A stretch of DNA of 21,238 nucleotides from Pseudomonadota bacterium (GTDB lineage: Bacteria; Pseudomonadota; Alphaproteobacteria; Rhizobiales; Devosiaceae), in contig JAEYTN010000032.1 in assembly GCA_023433985.1 (NCBI GenBank), forward strand, positions 1 to 21,238, given 5' to 3'. Positions 6,668-13,819 of this stretch are shown here, piece by piece (the stretch's first letter is position 1; each line of letters opens with the position of its first letter). The notes beneath the pieces are model-generated. The model saw only the letters and a list, made by a program, of their open reading frames with translations, was not told the DNA's origin and did no database searches. The position numbers and the translations under genes are program-made.

Positions 6668-7471
6668 ATGGCCGAAGCCGAATTGCAACTGATCGACGTG
6701 GGCCTGGGCGCTGCCGCCCGCCCCATCGCCGTGCTGCGCCGCCCCGGCTCGGCCCCCGGGATATTCTGGCTCGGCGGCTTCCGTTCCGAGATGACGGGCG
6801 GCAAGGCGACCGCACTCGATTCGCTCGGCGCAGATCTGGGCGCCGCCGTCACCCGCTTCGATTATTCGGGCCACGGCCGGTCGGGCGGCGACTTCCTCGC
6901 GGGGACGATCTCCCGCTGGCTCGAGGAGGCGCTCGCGGTGTTCGCGACGACCAGGGGGCCGCAGGTGGTGGTCGGCTCCTCGATGGGCGGCTGGCTGGCG
7001 CTGCTGCTGGCGCGCGAACTCAATCGGCAGGGCCTCGGCGACAGGCTCAAGGAGCTGGTGCTGATCGCGCCCGCGGTCGACATGACCGAGGAGCTGATGC
7101 GCAAGGGCTTCACCAAAAAGCAGCTGAAGGCGCTGCGGGAGGCGGGGCGGGTCGACCGGCCCTCGGAATATTCGGACGAGCCCTATCCGATCACCGCGGC
7201 GCTGCTCGACGACGGCAGGCAGCACCTGCTGTTCGGCCGCGGCATCGACCCGGGCGTTCCCATCACGATCCTGCAGGGCGGCAAGGACAGGGACGTGCCG
7301 CGCGAGCACACGATGCGGCTGGTGCAGCATCTGCTCGTCGATCCGGTGACGGTGACCCTGGTGCCGGACGGCGACCATCGCCTCAGCCGCCCAGAGGACC
7401 TGGAGTTGCTGCGGGCGGCGGTCAAGCGGGCGCTCGAAGTGCCGCCCGAGCAACTGGATCTCGAGCTCTAG
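6668..7471 (+). CDS. Alpha/beta hydrolase
   Basis: A 267-aa serine hydrolase of the alpha/beta fold. The nucleophile elbow is GSSMGG (Ser105), the probable acid is Asp207 in GGKDRDVP, a setting typical for this fold, and the histidine is His237 in GDHRLS. The DYSGHGRSGG strand-loop near residues 65-74 supplies part of the oxyanion region. The GSSMGGW pattern resembles the ABHD10-like acyl-protein thioesterase group, so a thioesterase or esterase role is plausible, but the substrate is unknown. There is no signal peptide, so it is cytoplasmic. The ATG at 6668 is the first start that fits; the open frame runs far upstream through infC and lysR without meaning. The gene is divergent from infC. 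Its TAG stop overlaps the stop of the convergent GNAT gene in a shared CTAG. Confidence 0.87.
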   Translation: MAEAELQLIDVGLGAAARPIAVLRRPGSAPGIFWLGGFRSEMTGGKATALDSLGADLGAAVTRFDYSGHGRSGGDFLAGTISRWLEEALAVFATTRGPQVVVGSSMGGWLALLLARELNRQGLGDRLKELVLIAPAVDMTEELMRKGFTKKQLKALREAGRVDRPSEYSDEPYPITAALLDDGRQHLLFGRGIDPGVPITILQGGKDRDVPREHTMRLVQHLLVDPVTVTLVPDGDHRLSRPEDLELLRAAVKRALEVPPEQLDLEL

Positions 7472-8121
7472 CGGACCTGCAGCGGCGTCTTCTGCCGCCC
7501 CTCGGCGTCGAAGTTCGCTTCGTCGAGCCAGCGCTCGAAGCCGGCCTTGCGGGTCGGCCACTCGGTGTCGAGCATGGAGAACCAGGCGGTGTCGCGGTTC
7601 TCTCCCTTGACGATCATGTGCTGGCGGAACAGGCCCTCGTAGGTGAAGCCGAAGCGCTCGGCGGCGCGCTTCGAGGGCGCATTGGCGTCATTGCATTTCC
7701 ACTCGAAGCGGCGATAGCCGAGATCATCGAAGATGTGGCGGGCCATGAGGTAGACCGCCTCGGTGGCGAGCCGGGTGCGGGCGACGCCCGGCCCCCAGTA
7801 GATGCCGCCGATCTCGATCACGCCGTGCCCGGGCACGATGCGCATCAGCGACTGCCGGCCGCCGGCGCGACCGGACGCACGGTCGACGACCGCGAACACC
7901 AGCGGGTCTTCGCCCGTATGGACGCGGTGCACCCAGGCTTCCATGTCGGCAAGGCCGCCGGGCGCCTCTTCCGACAGGTAGCGGTAGCGTTCGCCCGCGC
8001 CCGGGTCGTTCGAGGCGGCGTAGAGGTCCGAGGCGTGCTCGGGGCCGAGCGGCTCGAGCCGGACGTAGCGGCCCTCGAGCACGACGCGCTGCGGACGGGC
8101 GGTGGCGGACGAAACGGTCAT
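7468..8121 (-). CDS. GNAT acetyltransferase, RimJ/RimL type
   Basis: A 217-aa acetyltransferase. The N-terminus VVLEGRYVRLEPLGPEHASD is the usual opening of the RimJ/RimL branch. Further motifs are IEIGGIYWGPGVARTRLATE (102-121), which contains a relaxed acetyl-CoA loop, and WKCNDANAPSKRAAERFGF (141-159), the conserved asparagine and GF segment of this branch. Close relatives acetylate small molecules or protein N-termini; the substrate here is unknown. Its ATG overlaps the TGA stop of the SDR gene upstream (ATGA), so the two are translationally coupled and probably one transcript. Its stop shares CTAG with the convergent hydrolase. Confidence 0.9.
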   Translation of the reverse strand: MTVSSATARPQRVVLEGRYVRLEPLGPEHASDLYAASNDPGAGERYRYLSEEAPGGLADMEAWVHRVHTGEDPLVFAVVDRASGRAGGRQSLMRIVPGHGVIEIGGIYWGPGVARTRLATEAVYLMARHIFDDLGYRRFEWKCNDANAPSKRAAERFGFTYEGLFRQHMIVKGENRDTAWFSMLDTEWPTRKAGFERWLDEANFDAEGRQKTPLQVR

Positions 8122-8990
8122 GCGTGGCTCTTCCAGATGGCGTCGAGGCCTTCGCGGTAGCTGGTATAGCTTAGCCTGGTGTTGAGCGCCGCGAGCAGGC
8201 GCTTCGAGCTCACCCGCTTGTTGTCGGAATAGAAGCTGCGCGCCATCTCGGTCATCGCCGCCGTCTCGAACGGCACCTCGGCCGGCGGGGCGACGCCCAT
8301 CTTCCCGGCTGCGTAGGTGACGAGGTCCTGTGGCGGAGCCGGCTCGGCATCGGCGAGGTTGTAGGTGCCGGCGAGCCGCTGCAGCGCAGCGAGCGCGGTG
8401 ATGCGGCCGATGTCCTCGACATGGATGCGGTTGAACACCTGGCCCGGCTTGACGATGCGCCGCGCCGTGCCCTCGCGCAGCTTGTCGAAGGCCGAGCGGC
8501 CCGGGCCGTAGATGCCGGCAAGCCGCTCGATGAACAGCGGCACGCCGCGCGCCTCGGCGTAGTCGCGCCAGGCCTGCTCGGCCTCGACGCGCTGCTTCGA
8601 GCGCCGGTTGAGAGGTCGGGTGGGGGCGGTTTCGTCGATCCACTCCCCGCCGAAATCGCCATAGACGCCCACGGTGGAGAAATAGCCGATCCACTGGAGG
8701 TTCGGCGCCGCGTCGAGATCGGCGCGGTGGAGGTTGAGCGCCGGATCGCCCCGCTCGTCGGGCGGGATCGACAGGATGACGTGGGTGGCCTGCCGCAGGT
8801 CCTCGCCCAGCGTCGGGCCCGGAACCTCGCCATCGAAGACGTGGATACGGTAGTTGGAATCGGCGAACGCCTCGGCCCCCTCGGCCGATCGCGTGGTCCC
8901 GGCGATCGGAATGTCCGGATCGCGAAGCTGGTGGATTGCGCGGGCCGTGGCGCGCGAGGAATAGCCCATGCCGAAGAAGAAGACGCCCAT
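8118..8990 (-). CDS. NAD(P)-binding SDR-type oxidoreductase (YeeZ-like)
   Basis: A 290-aa Rossmann-fold protein of the extended SDR/NAD-dependent epimerase type. The nucleotide loop is at the very N-terminus (VFFFGMGYSSRATA), followed by THVILSIPPDERGD, the strand ending YFSTVGVYGDFGGEWIDE (about residues 102-120) and FIERLAGIYGPGRSAFDKL. RIHVEDIGRI is the conserved segment seen in YeeZ-like members. The substrate is unknown. I chose ATG 8990 because it starts directly before the beta strand; a TTG three codons earlier is possible but has no better ribosome site. The gene begins 18 bases after the queG stop and its own stop overlaps the following GNAT start, so queG-SDR-GNAT looks like one operon. 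Confidence 0.82.
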   Translation of the reverse strand: MGVFFFGMGYSSRATARAIHQLRDPDIPIAGTTRSAEGAEAFADSNYRIHVFDGEVPGPTLGEDLRQATHVILSIPPDERGDPALNLHRADLDAAPNLQWIGYFSTVGVYGDFGGEWIDETAPTRPLNRRSKQRVEAEQAWRDYAEARGVPLFIERLAGIYGPGRSAFDKLREGTARRIVKPGQVFNRIHVEDIGRITALAALQRLAGTYNLADAEPAPPQDLVTYAAGKMGVAPPAEVPFETAAMTEMARSFYSDNKRVSSKRLLAALNTRLSYTSYREGLDAIWKSHA

Positions 8991-9008
8991 CCGGAGCAAC
9001 TCGTGAAG

Positions 9009-10154
9009 TTAGCGCGCGCCGGCTGGGACGACCGCGTTCCATTCTGCCTGGACGCTGGTGTCGCCTTCCCGGGGCAAAAGTTCAAGCCTCAACGCATGGG
9101 CGCGCGTTTCAGTCGCGAGCCGGCGCACCGCCCACACGGCGGCGCCACGGATGAGCGGATCGGGGTCGCTGAGACGGGCCTCGGCCTGGGGCAGCAGCGA
9201 CAGGTCGCCGGAGTTGCCGACGGCGATCAGCACGTTGCGCAGGAAGCGGGCATGGCCGATGCGCTTGACCGGCGAGCCGGAAAACAGCGCGCGGAAGGCC
9301 GGATCGTCGAGTGCGACGAGGTCGGCGAGCGCCGGGGTTTTGAGATCGTCGCGGGCGCGCAGCTTCATCTCGTGCGTTGCCGATGCGAACTTGTTCCACG
9401 GGCACACGGCGAGGCAGTCGTCGCAGCCATAGATGCGGTTGCCCATGGGCACGCGGAATTCGTGCGGGATGGGACCCTTGAGCTCGATGTTGAGGTAGCT
9501 GAGGCAGCGCCGCGCATCGAGCTGGAACGGCGCCGGAAAGGCGTTGGTCGGGCACACCTCGAGGCAGCGCGTGCAGGTGCCGCAGCTTTCGGGGTGCGGC
9601 GCGTCGGCCGGCAGCTCGGCGGTGGTGAAGATGGCGCCGAGGAACAGCCACGAGCCGAACACGCGCGACACCACCACGGTGTGCTTGCCCTGCCAGCCGA
9701 GCCCGGCCGCTTCCGCCAACGGCTTCTCCATCACCGGCGCGGTATCGACGAACACCTTCACCTTCGCCCCGCTGCGCGCCTCGAGCAGGTTGGCGATCTC
9801 CTTGAGCCGGCCCTTGATGACGTCGTGGTAGTCGCGGTTGCGCGCATAGACCGAGATGTTGCCGGCCGAGCGCTCGGCCAGCGTGGCCATCGGATCGCTG
9901 TCGGGACCGTAGTTGACCCCGAGCATGATGACGGAACGGGCCTTGTCCCAGAGCCCCACGGGCGAGCCGCGTCGCCCGGGCGTCTCGGCCATCCATTCCA
10001 TCTCGCCGTGCCACCCCACGCGGAGCGCATGCTCCAGCTTCTCGCGCAGGTCCGGCCGCGCATCGGCGCGCGCGACCCCGAACGCATCGAACCCCAGCGA
10101 CTTCGCACGGGCGCGGATTTCGGCGAGGACGGCGTCTCCGCTACTTTGCGGCAA
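9009..10154 (-). CDS. queG: Epoxyqueuosine reductase QueG, TTG start
   Basis: Cobalamin-dependent iron-sulfur enzyme that reduces epoxyqueuosine to queuosine at position 34 of GUN-anticodon tRNAs, the last step of Q synthesis. It is 381 aa. Diagnostic parts are NRDYHDVIKGRL (106-117), VDTAPVMEKPLAEAAGLGWQ with the catalytic Asp138, and two 4Fe-4S motifs, CGTCTRCLEVCP (191-202) and CDDCLAVCPWNKF (244-256). HEAT-like repeats for tRNA binding occupy the end (VLIAVGNSGD, LIRGAAVWAVRRL). The only usable start is TTG at 10154: an in-frame stop lies five codons upstream and no ATG or GTG occurs in the first 30 codons. That start is inside the last codons of the antitoxin gene (14-base overlap), so queG translation is probably coupled to the antitoxin. 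Confidence 0.95.
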   Translation of the reverse strand: MPQSSGDAVLAEIRARAKSLGFDAFGVARADARPDLREKLEHALRVGWHGEMEWMAETPGRRGSPVGLWDKARSVIMLGVNYGPDSDPMATLAERSAGNISVYARNRDYHDVIKGRLKEIANLLEARSGAKVKVFVDTAPVMEKPLAEAAGLGWQGKHTVVVSRVFGSWLFLGAIFTTAELPADAPHPESCGTCTRCLEVCPTNAFPAPFQLDARRCLSYLNIELKGPIPHEFRVPMGNRIYGCDDCLAVCPWNKFASATHEMKLRARDDLKTPALADLVALDDPAFRALFSGSPVKRIGHARFLRNVLIAVGNSGDLSLLPQAEARLSDPDPLIRGAAVWAVRRLATETRAHALRLELLPREGDTSVQAEWNAVVPAGAR

Positions 10155-10401
10155 CGTCCTGTTCCATCAGCATTCGGATATAGCGGGTGTACGGGATGCC
10201 CCGGGCCCTCGCCTTGTCCTTCACCGAGTCGAGCAGCGACTGCGGCACGCGCATGTTCACCTGCGCTTCCTTCTTCTCGAACTCGAAGTGGTGGGGCTTG
10301 AACTGCGACATATCGAGATCGGAGAGGTCCTGCATGAGGAAAGCCTCGGCCTCTTCGTCAGTGGTCATCCTCGGTACCTTGCGACCGCCAGAGGTGCTCA
10401 T
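10141..10401 (-). CDS. BrnA/CopG-type antitoxin
   Basis: An 86-aa DNA-binding antitoxin. The C-terminal half is a ribbon-helix-helix domain: VNMRVPQSLLDSVKDKARAR (strand and first helix) and GIPYTRYIRMLMEQ (second helix). The N-terminal half, with DEEAEAFLMQDLSDLD and FKPHHFEFEKK, is the toxin-binding part typical of CopG/BrnA antitoxins. The ATG at 10401 has AAGGAG ten bases upstream, so it is preferred over an internal ATG at 10368. The gene overlaps the end of the toxin gene by 44 bases and the start of queG by 14 bases. The usual role is to neutralise the toxin and, alone or with it, repress the operon through the palindrome at 10689-10716. Confidence 0.85.
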   Translation of the reverse strand: MSTSGGRKVPRMTTDEEAEAFLMQDLSDLDMSQFKPHHFEFEKKEAQVNMRVPQSLLDSVKDKARARGIPYTRYIRMLMEQDVAAK

Positions 10402-10676
10402 ATTTTTTTATCTCCTTGCGATGCATGTAGCGAGCGCCGATCGGCCGGACTATCTCGACTTCTCCCACCATGCGGAGGGTGAAGACGATGAAGACCGGTC
10501 TGCCGCTGGCGTTCAGCCCCACAGCGATGATCCGGTCCTCGTCCCGGGAGTGCTCATAGTACGGAACGAGGAAGGGTGTATGGTCCAGAACGTGCTGGAT
10601 CTCTTCAATTGTGACGCCGTGCTTCTGGCATTTCGCCAGTTTCCAGCATCCAGTAGAGCCGAGACCGCAACGCCAT
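10358..10676 (-). pseudogene. BrnT-family toxin with apparent double frameshift near the N-terminus
   Basis: BrnT toxins are RelE-like ribonucleases. The body is intact: KCQKHGVTIEEIQHVL, FLVPYYEHSRDEDRIIAVGL, GRPVFIVFTLR, then IRPIGARYMHRKEIKKYEH, all strong family matches. The N-terminus is scattered over three frames: ATG at 10676 (GGGAG eight bases upstream) gives MALRSRLYW, the next frame gives DAGNWR, and the third gives KCQKHG. Adding one G at the GG of 10650-10651 and one A at the AAA of 10631-10633 yields YWDAGNWRKCQKHGV, the expected family start. As written, the body frame can begin only at a TTG (10708) inside the operator palindrome, giving an odd cysteine-rich start. Either the toxin is inactivated or these are sequencing errors. 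Confidence 0.68.
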
Positions 10677-10688
10677 TCGCGGCGCTCC

Positions 10689-10733
10689 CTACACCAATGT
10701 ATATACAATAGTGTAGTTGGATCAGGAATCCAA
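10689..10733 (-). promoter_or_regulatory. Toxin-antitoxin promoter with palindromic operator
   Basis: On the minus strand TTGGAT (10733-10728), 17 bases, then TATTGT (10710-10705) form a promoter. A 28-bp imperfect palindrome at 10689-10716 covers the -10 box: outer arms CTACAC/GTGTAG, perfect centre TGTATATACA, 24 of 28 positions symmetric. This is the arrangement expected for RHH antitoxin autorepression. Confidence 0.68.
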
Positions 10734-10738
10734 GCCGC

Positions 10739-11413
10739 TCAGAAATCCAGGTCCGCGTACCCCGCGGCAGCGGGCATGCCGGCGACGCGGTCGCTGAGGA
10801 GGGAGCGGAAGGCGGGGCGGGATTTTATGCGGGCGTACCACTGGCGCGTTTCGACCGAAGTGTCCCAGGCGACGTCGCCCAGGTAGTCGAGGCTCGAGAG
10901 GTGCGCCGCGAGCGCGAAGTCGGCCAGCGTCATGGCGTCGCCGGCGATCCAGTGGCGGGTGGCGAACAGCCAGTTGAAGTAGAGCAGGTGCTCGGCGAGG
11001 TTTGCCTTGGCGACGCGCAGCACGCCGGGTTCGGGCGTGCCGCGCTGGTCGCGCTTCACGATCTTTTCCTCGAGGATGTAGCGGGTCACCTCGTCGTTGA
11101 GCTTGACCAGAACCCACTCGAGCAGCCGCCACATCTCGGCCCGATCCGCCGGTTCGGCCGGAAACAGACCGGAGACATTCTCGGGCGAGTAGCGGTCCTC
11201 GATCGAGTGGATCACGCCCAGCGTGCCGACGATCGGCGGCTGTCCGTCCTCGATGAGGATCGGCACCGTGGCGGCCGGGTTGAGCTCGAGGATCGCCGGG
11301 TCGCGCGTCCACGGCTTGATGTCCTCGAGCGCCACCTCCACGCCGTATTCGGCGAACATCAGGCGCGCGAGGCGCGAAGCGGGGTCAAGCCGGTGCTGCA
11401 GCAGTCGAGGCAT
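10739..11413 (-). CDS. fzlA: GST-like FtsZ-binding protein FzlA
   Basis: A 224-aa glutathione S-transferase-fold protein. The thioredoxin-like N-domain covers residues 1-78 (LLQHRLDPASRLARLMFAEY, LNPAATVPIL) and the helical C-domain about 90-210 (WIAGDAMTLADFALAAHL). Features that I associate with alphaproteobacterial FzlA rather than metabolic GSTs are the opening HRLDPASR, the central VTRYILEEKIVKR, LSSLDYLGDVAWD, and the tail SRPAFRSLLSDRVAGMP ending YADLDF. FzlA binds FtsZ, curves its filaments and is needed for constriction in Caulobacter. It lies next to uppP (lipid II carrier recycling), another envelope gene, on the opposite strand. The name rests on remembered family features, so a generic GST remains possible. 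The ATG at 11413 has AAGGA 11 bases upstream. Confidence 0.72.
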   Translation of the reverse strand: MPRLLQHRLDPASRLARLMFAEYGVEVALEDIKPWTRDPAILELNPAATVPILIEDGQPPIVGTLGVIHSIEDRYSPENVSGLFPAEPADRAEMWRLLEWVLVKLNDEVTRYILEEKIVKRDQRGTPEPGVLRVAKANLAEHLLYFNWLFATRHWIAGDAMTLADFALAAHLSSLDYLGDVAWDTSVETRQWYARIKSRPAFRSLLSDRVAGMPAAAGYADLDF

Positions 11414-11427
11414 GCGCGGGACGATCC

Positions 11428-11456
11428 TTGGCGGGGAGCGGCAAATCGGGCTAGAA
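11428..11456 (+). promoter_or_regulatory. Weak candidate uppP promoter
   Basis: TTGGCG (11428-11433) and CTAGAA (11451-11456) are 17 bases apart in the short fzlA-uppP divergent gap, 43 bases before the uppP start. The match is modest. Confidence 0.3.
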
Positions 11457-11499
11457 GCGGCGCCACTGTCCCCTGAGGCTGGGATGAGTAGGGGATCAG

Positions 11500-12312
11500 A
11501 TGAACGGCGATCAAGGTCTTTTTGTGCCGGCCATCCTCGGCATCATCGAGGGGCTTACCGAATTCCTACCAGTGAGCTCGACCGCTCATATTCTGTTAGC
11601 GGGTCACTTCCTCGGCTTTAACAGTCCGGGGCGGGTTTTCGAGGTGCTGATCCAGTTCGGCGCGCTCCTCGCCATCGTCATCGTCTACCTCGGCCGGCTG
11701 GTGGCATTGCTGCGCGACGCCATCGCGCGGAAGCCCGGCGCCTGGCGCTTCATCCTGTGCGTCGTGCTCGCCTCGTTCCCGGCGGCGGTGGCCGGCGTGC
11801 TGCTGCACGATTTCATCAAGACGGTGATCTACGAGACGCCGGTAGTGTTCTGCGTGTCGCTCATCCTGGGCGGCATCGTGCTGCTTTATGTCGATCAGCT
11901 GAAGCTCACGCCGAAGTACACCGATGTCAGCCAGTTCCCGCCGCTGCTCTGCCTCTATGTCGGGCTGTTCCAGATGCTGGCGCTGATCCCCGGCGTGTCG
12001 CGCTCGGGCGCCACCATCGTCGGCTCGCTGCTGATGGGGACGGACAAGCGCTCGGCCGCCGAGTTCACCTTCTGGATCGCCATGCCGATCATGGGCGGGG
12101 CGTTCCTCTACGACCTCTACAAGAGCCGCGACGTCATCACCTCCGAGCTCGGGCTGGCAGTGATCATCGGCTTCGCCATGGCCTTCATCGTCGCCTTCTT
12201 CGTGGTGAAATTCCTGCTCGACTACATCAGCCGGCACGGCTTCGCCATCTTCGCCTACTGGCGCATCTTCGTGGGTGCGATCGGGCTGTGGGGCGTGCTG
12301 CTGTTCAAGTAA
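11500..12312 (+). CDS. uppP: Undecaprenyl-diphosphatase UppP (BacA)
   Basis: Integral membrane phosphatase that dephosphorylates undecaprenyl diphosphate, recycling the carrier for peptidoglycan and other envelope polymers. It is the classical bacitracin-resistance protein. The 270-aa length is normal. Both family signatures are present: EGLTEFLPVSSTAH (17-30), with the catalytic glutamates and serines, and PGVSRSGATI (164-173), with the essential arginine. Around these are about seven or eight hydrophobic helices, ending in a C-terminal helix GAIGLWGVLLF. AGGGGA lies four bases before the ATG. The gene is divergent from fzlA, with 86 bases between them, and is followed after 80 bases by the nat operon on the same strand. 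Confidence 0.97.
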   Translation: MNGDQGLFVPAILGIIEGLTEFLPVSSTAHILLAGHFLGFNSPGRVFEVLIQFGALLAIVIVYLGRLVALLRDAIARKPGAWRFILCVVLASFPAAVAGVLLHDFIKTVIYETPVVFCVSLILGGIVLLYVDQLKLTPKYTDVSQFPPLLCLYVGLFQMLALIPGVSRSGATIVGSLLMGTDKRSAAEFTFWIAMPIMGGAFLYDLYKSRDVITSELGLAVIIGFAMAFIVAFFVVKFLLDYISRHGFAIFAYWRIFVGAIGLWGVLLFK

Positions 12313-12392
12313 CGGCGGGGCGGCCGGCGCGGGCCGGGGTGACAAACCTCTCGGCGGCCATCATATTGACGCTCCCGGAATCGGCGGTGGGG

Positions 12393-13220
12393 ATGTCCGT
12401 GGCCAGCAAGCCCAATATCGATGCGTATTTCGAGCGCATCGGCTTTTCGGGGTCGATCGCCCCCACCCTCGAGACGCTGTCCCAGCTGCATGCGCTGCAC
12501 CCGGCGGCGATCCCCTGGGAGAACCTCGACCCGCTGATGGGCGTGCCCGTACGCCTCGACCTCGCCAACCTGCAGCAGAAGCTGCTCTTCGACCGGCGGG
12601 GGGGCTACTGCTTCGAGCACAACAGCCTGTTCCGCGCCATGCTGCGGGACCTGGATTTCGACGTGAAGGTGCACGGAGCCCGCGTCATCTGGGGCACGCC
12701 CGAAGGCGAGGAGCCGCCGCTGCGGCACATGGTGCTGACGGTGGACCTGGCGGGCGTGAGCTACCTCTGCGACGTCGGCTTCGGCGGCATGACCGCCACC
12801 GCGCCGCTCCGGCTGCGCAGCGGCGCCGAGCAGGGGACGCCGCTCGAGCCCTACCGGCTCACCGAGACCGAGGGCCGCTGGTTGCTGGAGGTGCAGATCG
12901 ACGGCGCGTGGTCGCCGCTCTACGACTTCACCCTCGATGAGCTGAGCGAGGAGCGGCTGCTCGAGTTGAACGACATCGCCGATTCCGCCCCGGCGTTCAC
13001 CGGCGACCTCCTCGCGGCCCGGATCGAGAAGGCGCGGCGGCTGGCCCTGGGCAACCTCAAGTACAATGTCCACGTGCTCGATGGCCCGAGCGAGGGACGG
13101 CTCCTGACCTCCGTGGCGGAGCTGCGCGAGGTGCTGTCGGGGCCCATCGGCATCCAGCTGCCCAGCGACGAGCGGCTGGACCCGGCGCTCGAGCGCATCG
13201 TCGCCAAGAGCCTCGGCTGA
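12393..13220 (+). CDS. Arylamine N-acetyltransferase (NAT)
   Basis: A 275-aa cysteine-protease-like acetyltransferase that moves acetyl from acetyl-CoA to arylamines or hydrazines by a ping-pong mechanism. The catalytic triad is in the expected context: Cys73 in RRGGYCFEHN, His112 in LRHMVLTV and Asp127 in CDVGFGG. The N-terminus (IDAYFERIGFSGS) and IPWENLDPLMG are also typical. The physiological substrate is unknown. The open frame runs far upstream within uppP, but the family start fits ATG 12393, with a GGTGGGG purine stretch just before it. The gene leads a four-gene run, and its TGA stop shares one base with the next ATG. Confidence 0.93.
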   Translation: MSVASKPNIDAYFERIGFSGSIAPTLETLSQLHALHPAAIPWENLDPLMGVPVRLDLANLQQKLLFDRRGGYCFEHNSLFRAMLRDLDFDVKVHGARVIWGTPEGEEPPLRHMVLTVDLAGVSYLCDVGFGGMTATAPLRLRSGAEQGTPLEPYRLTETEGRWLLEVQIDGAWSPLYDFTLDELSEERLLELNDIADSAPAFTGDLLAARIEKARRLALGNLKYNVHVLDGPSEGRLLTSVAELREVLSGPIGIQLPSDERLDPALERIVAKSLG

Positions 13221-13819
13221 TGGCGCCGGTCCATGTCGACCCCGACAAGGTGCGGGAGTTCGAGGATTTCCAGAGCTTCTACGACTGGCTCCGCGACAAC
13301 CACGACAAGGCCGACGAGCTCTGGATCAAGATCCACAAGGTCGGCTCTGGGCTGAAGTCGATCACCCCCAAGGAGGCGATCGACGCGGTGCTCTGCTGGG
13401 GCTGGATCGACGCGGTACGCAAGGGGTTCGACGACCGTAGCTACCTGCAGCGCTACACCCCCCGGGGCAAAAAGAGCATCTGGAGCAAGATCAACGTCGA
13501 CAACGTCGCGCGGCTCGAGCAGGCCGGGCTGATGACCGAGCACGGCCGGAAGCATGTCGAGGCGGCGAAGGCCGACGGGCGCTGGGGCAGGGCCTACAGC
13601 GCCGGCAAGGAGCTGAAGATCCCCGATGACCTGCAGGCGGCGATCGACGCGGTGCCCGAGGCGAAGGCGATGCTCGGCAAGCTGACCGAGCAGAACCGCT
13701 TCGCCCTCGCCTTCCGGGTCCACAACCTCAAGACCGAAGCGGGGCGGAAGAAGAAGATCGAGGCCTTCGTCGAGATGCTGAAGCGCGGCGAGACCATCTA
13801 CCCGCAGAAGGCGAAATGA
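13220..13819 (+). CDS. YdeI/OmpD-associated family protein
   Basis: A 199-aa protein of the YdeI/OmdA family, often annotated as bacteriocin-protection or OmpD-associated; its biochemical role is poorly defined. Family landmarks are WLRDNHDKADELWIKIHK, the central KEAIDAVLCWGWIDAVRK, YTPRGKKSIWSKINVDNV and a C-terminal lysine-rich helix GRKKKIEAFVEML. No signal peptide or transmembrane helix is seen, so the protein is cytoplasmic. It overlaps the nat stop by one base (TGATG) and its own TGA overlaps the next ATG by four bases. That indicates translational coupling in one operon. Confidence 0.88.
   Translation: MAPVHVDPDKVREFEDFQSFYDWLRDNHDKADELWIKIHKVGSGLKSITPKEAIDAVLCWGWIDAVRKGFDDRSYLQRYTPRGKKSIWSKINVDNVARLEQAGLMTEHGRKHVEAAKADGRWGRAYSAGKELKIPDDLQAAIDAVPEAKAMLGKLTEQNRFALAFRVHNLKTEAGRKKKIEAFVEMLKRGETIYPQKAK

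Noticed and set aside
8421..10301. A 626-codon plus-strand frame opposite the SDR and queG genes
   Set aside because: It is antisense to clear iron-sulfur and SDR proteins and has no ribosome site or family match.
10706..10708. TTG as the toxin start, giving a 116-aa product
   Set aside because: It lies in the centre of the operator palindrome and near the expected transcript start, has no ribosome site, and gives a cysteine-rich N-terminus unlike BrnT.
12313..12392. TTGACG near 12366 as a separate nat promoter
   Set aside because: No -10 box is found at a suitable distance before the nat start; readthrough from uppP is as likely.
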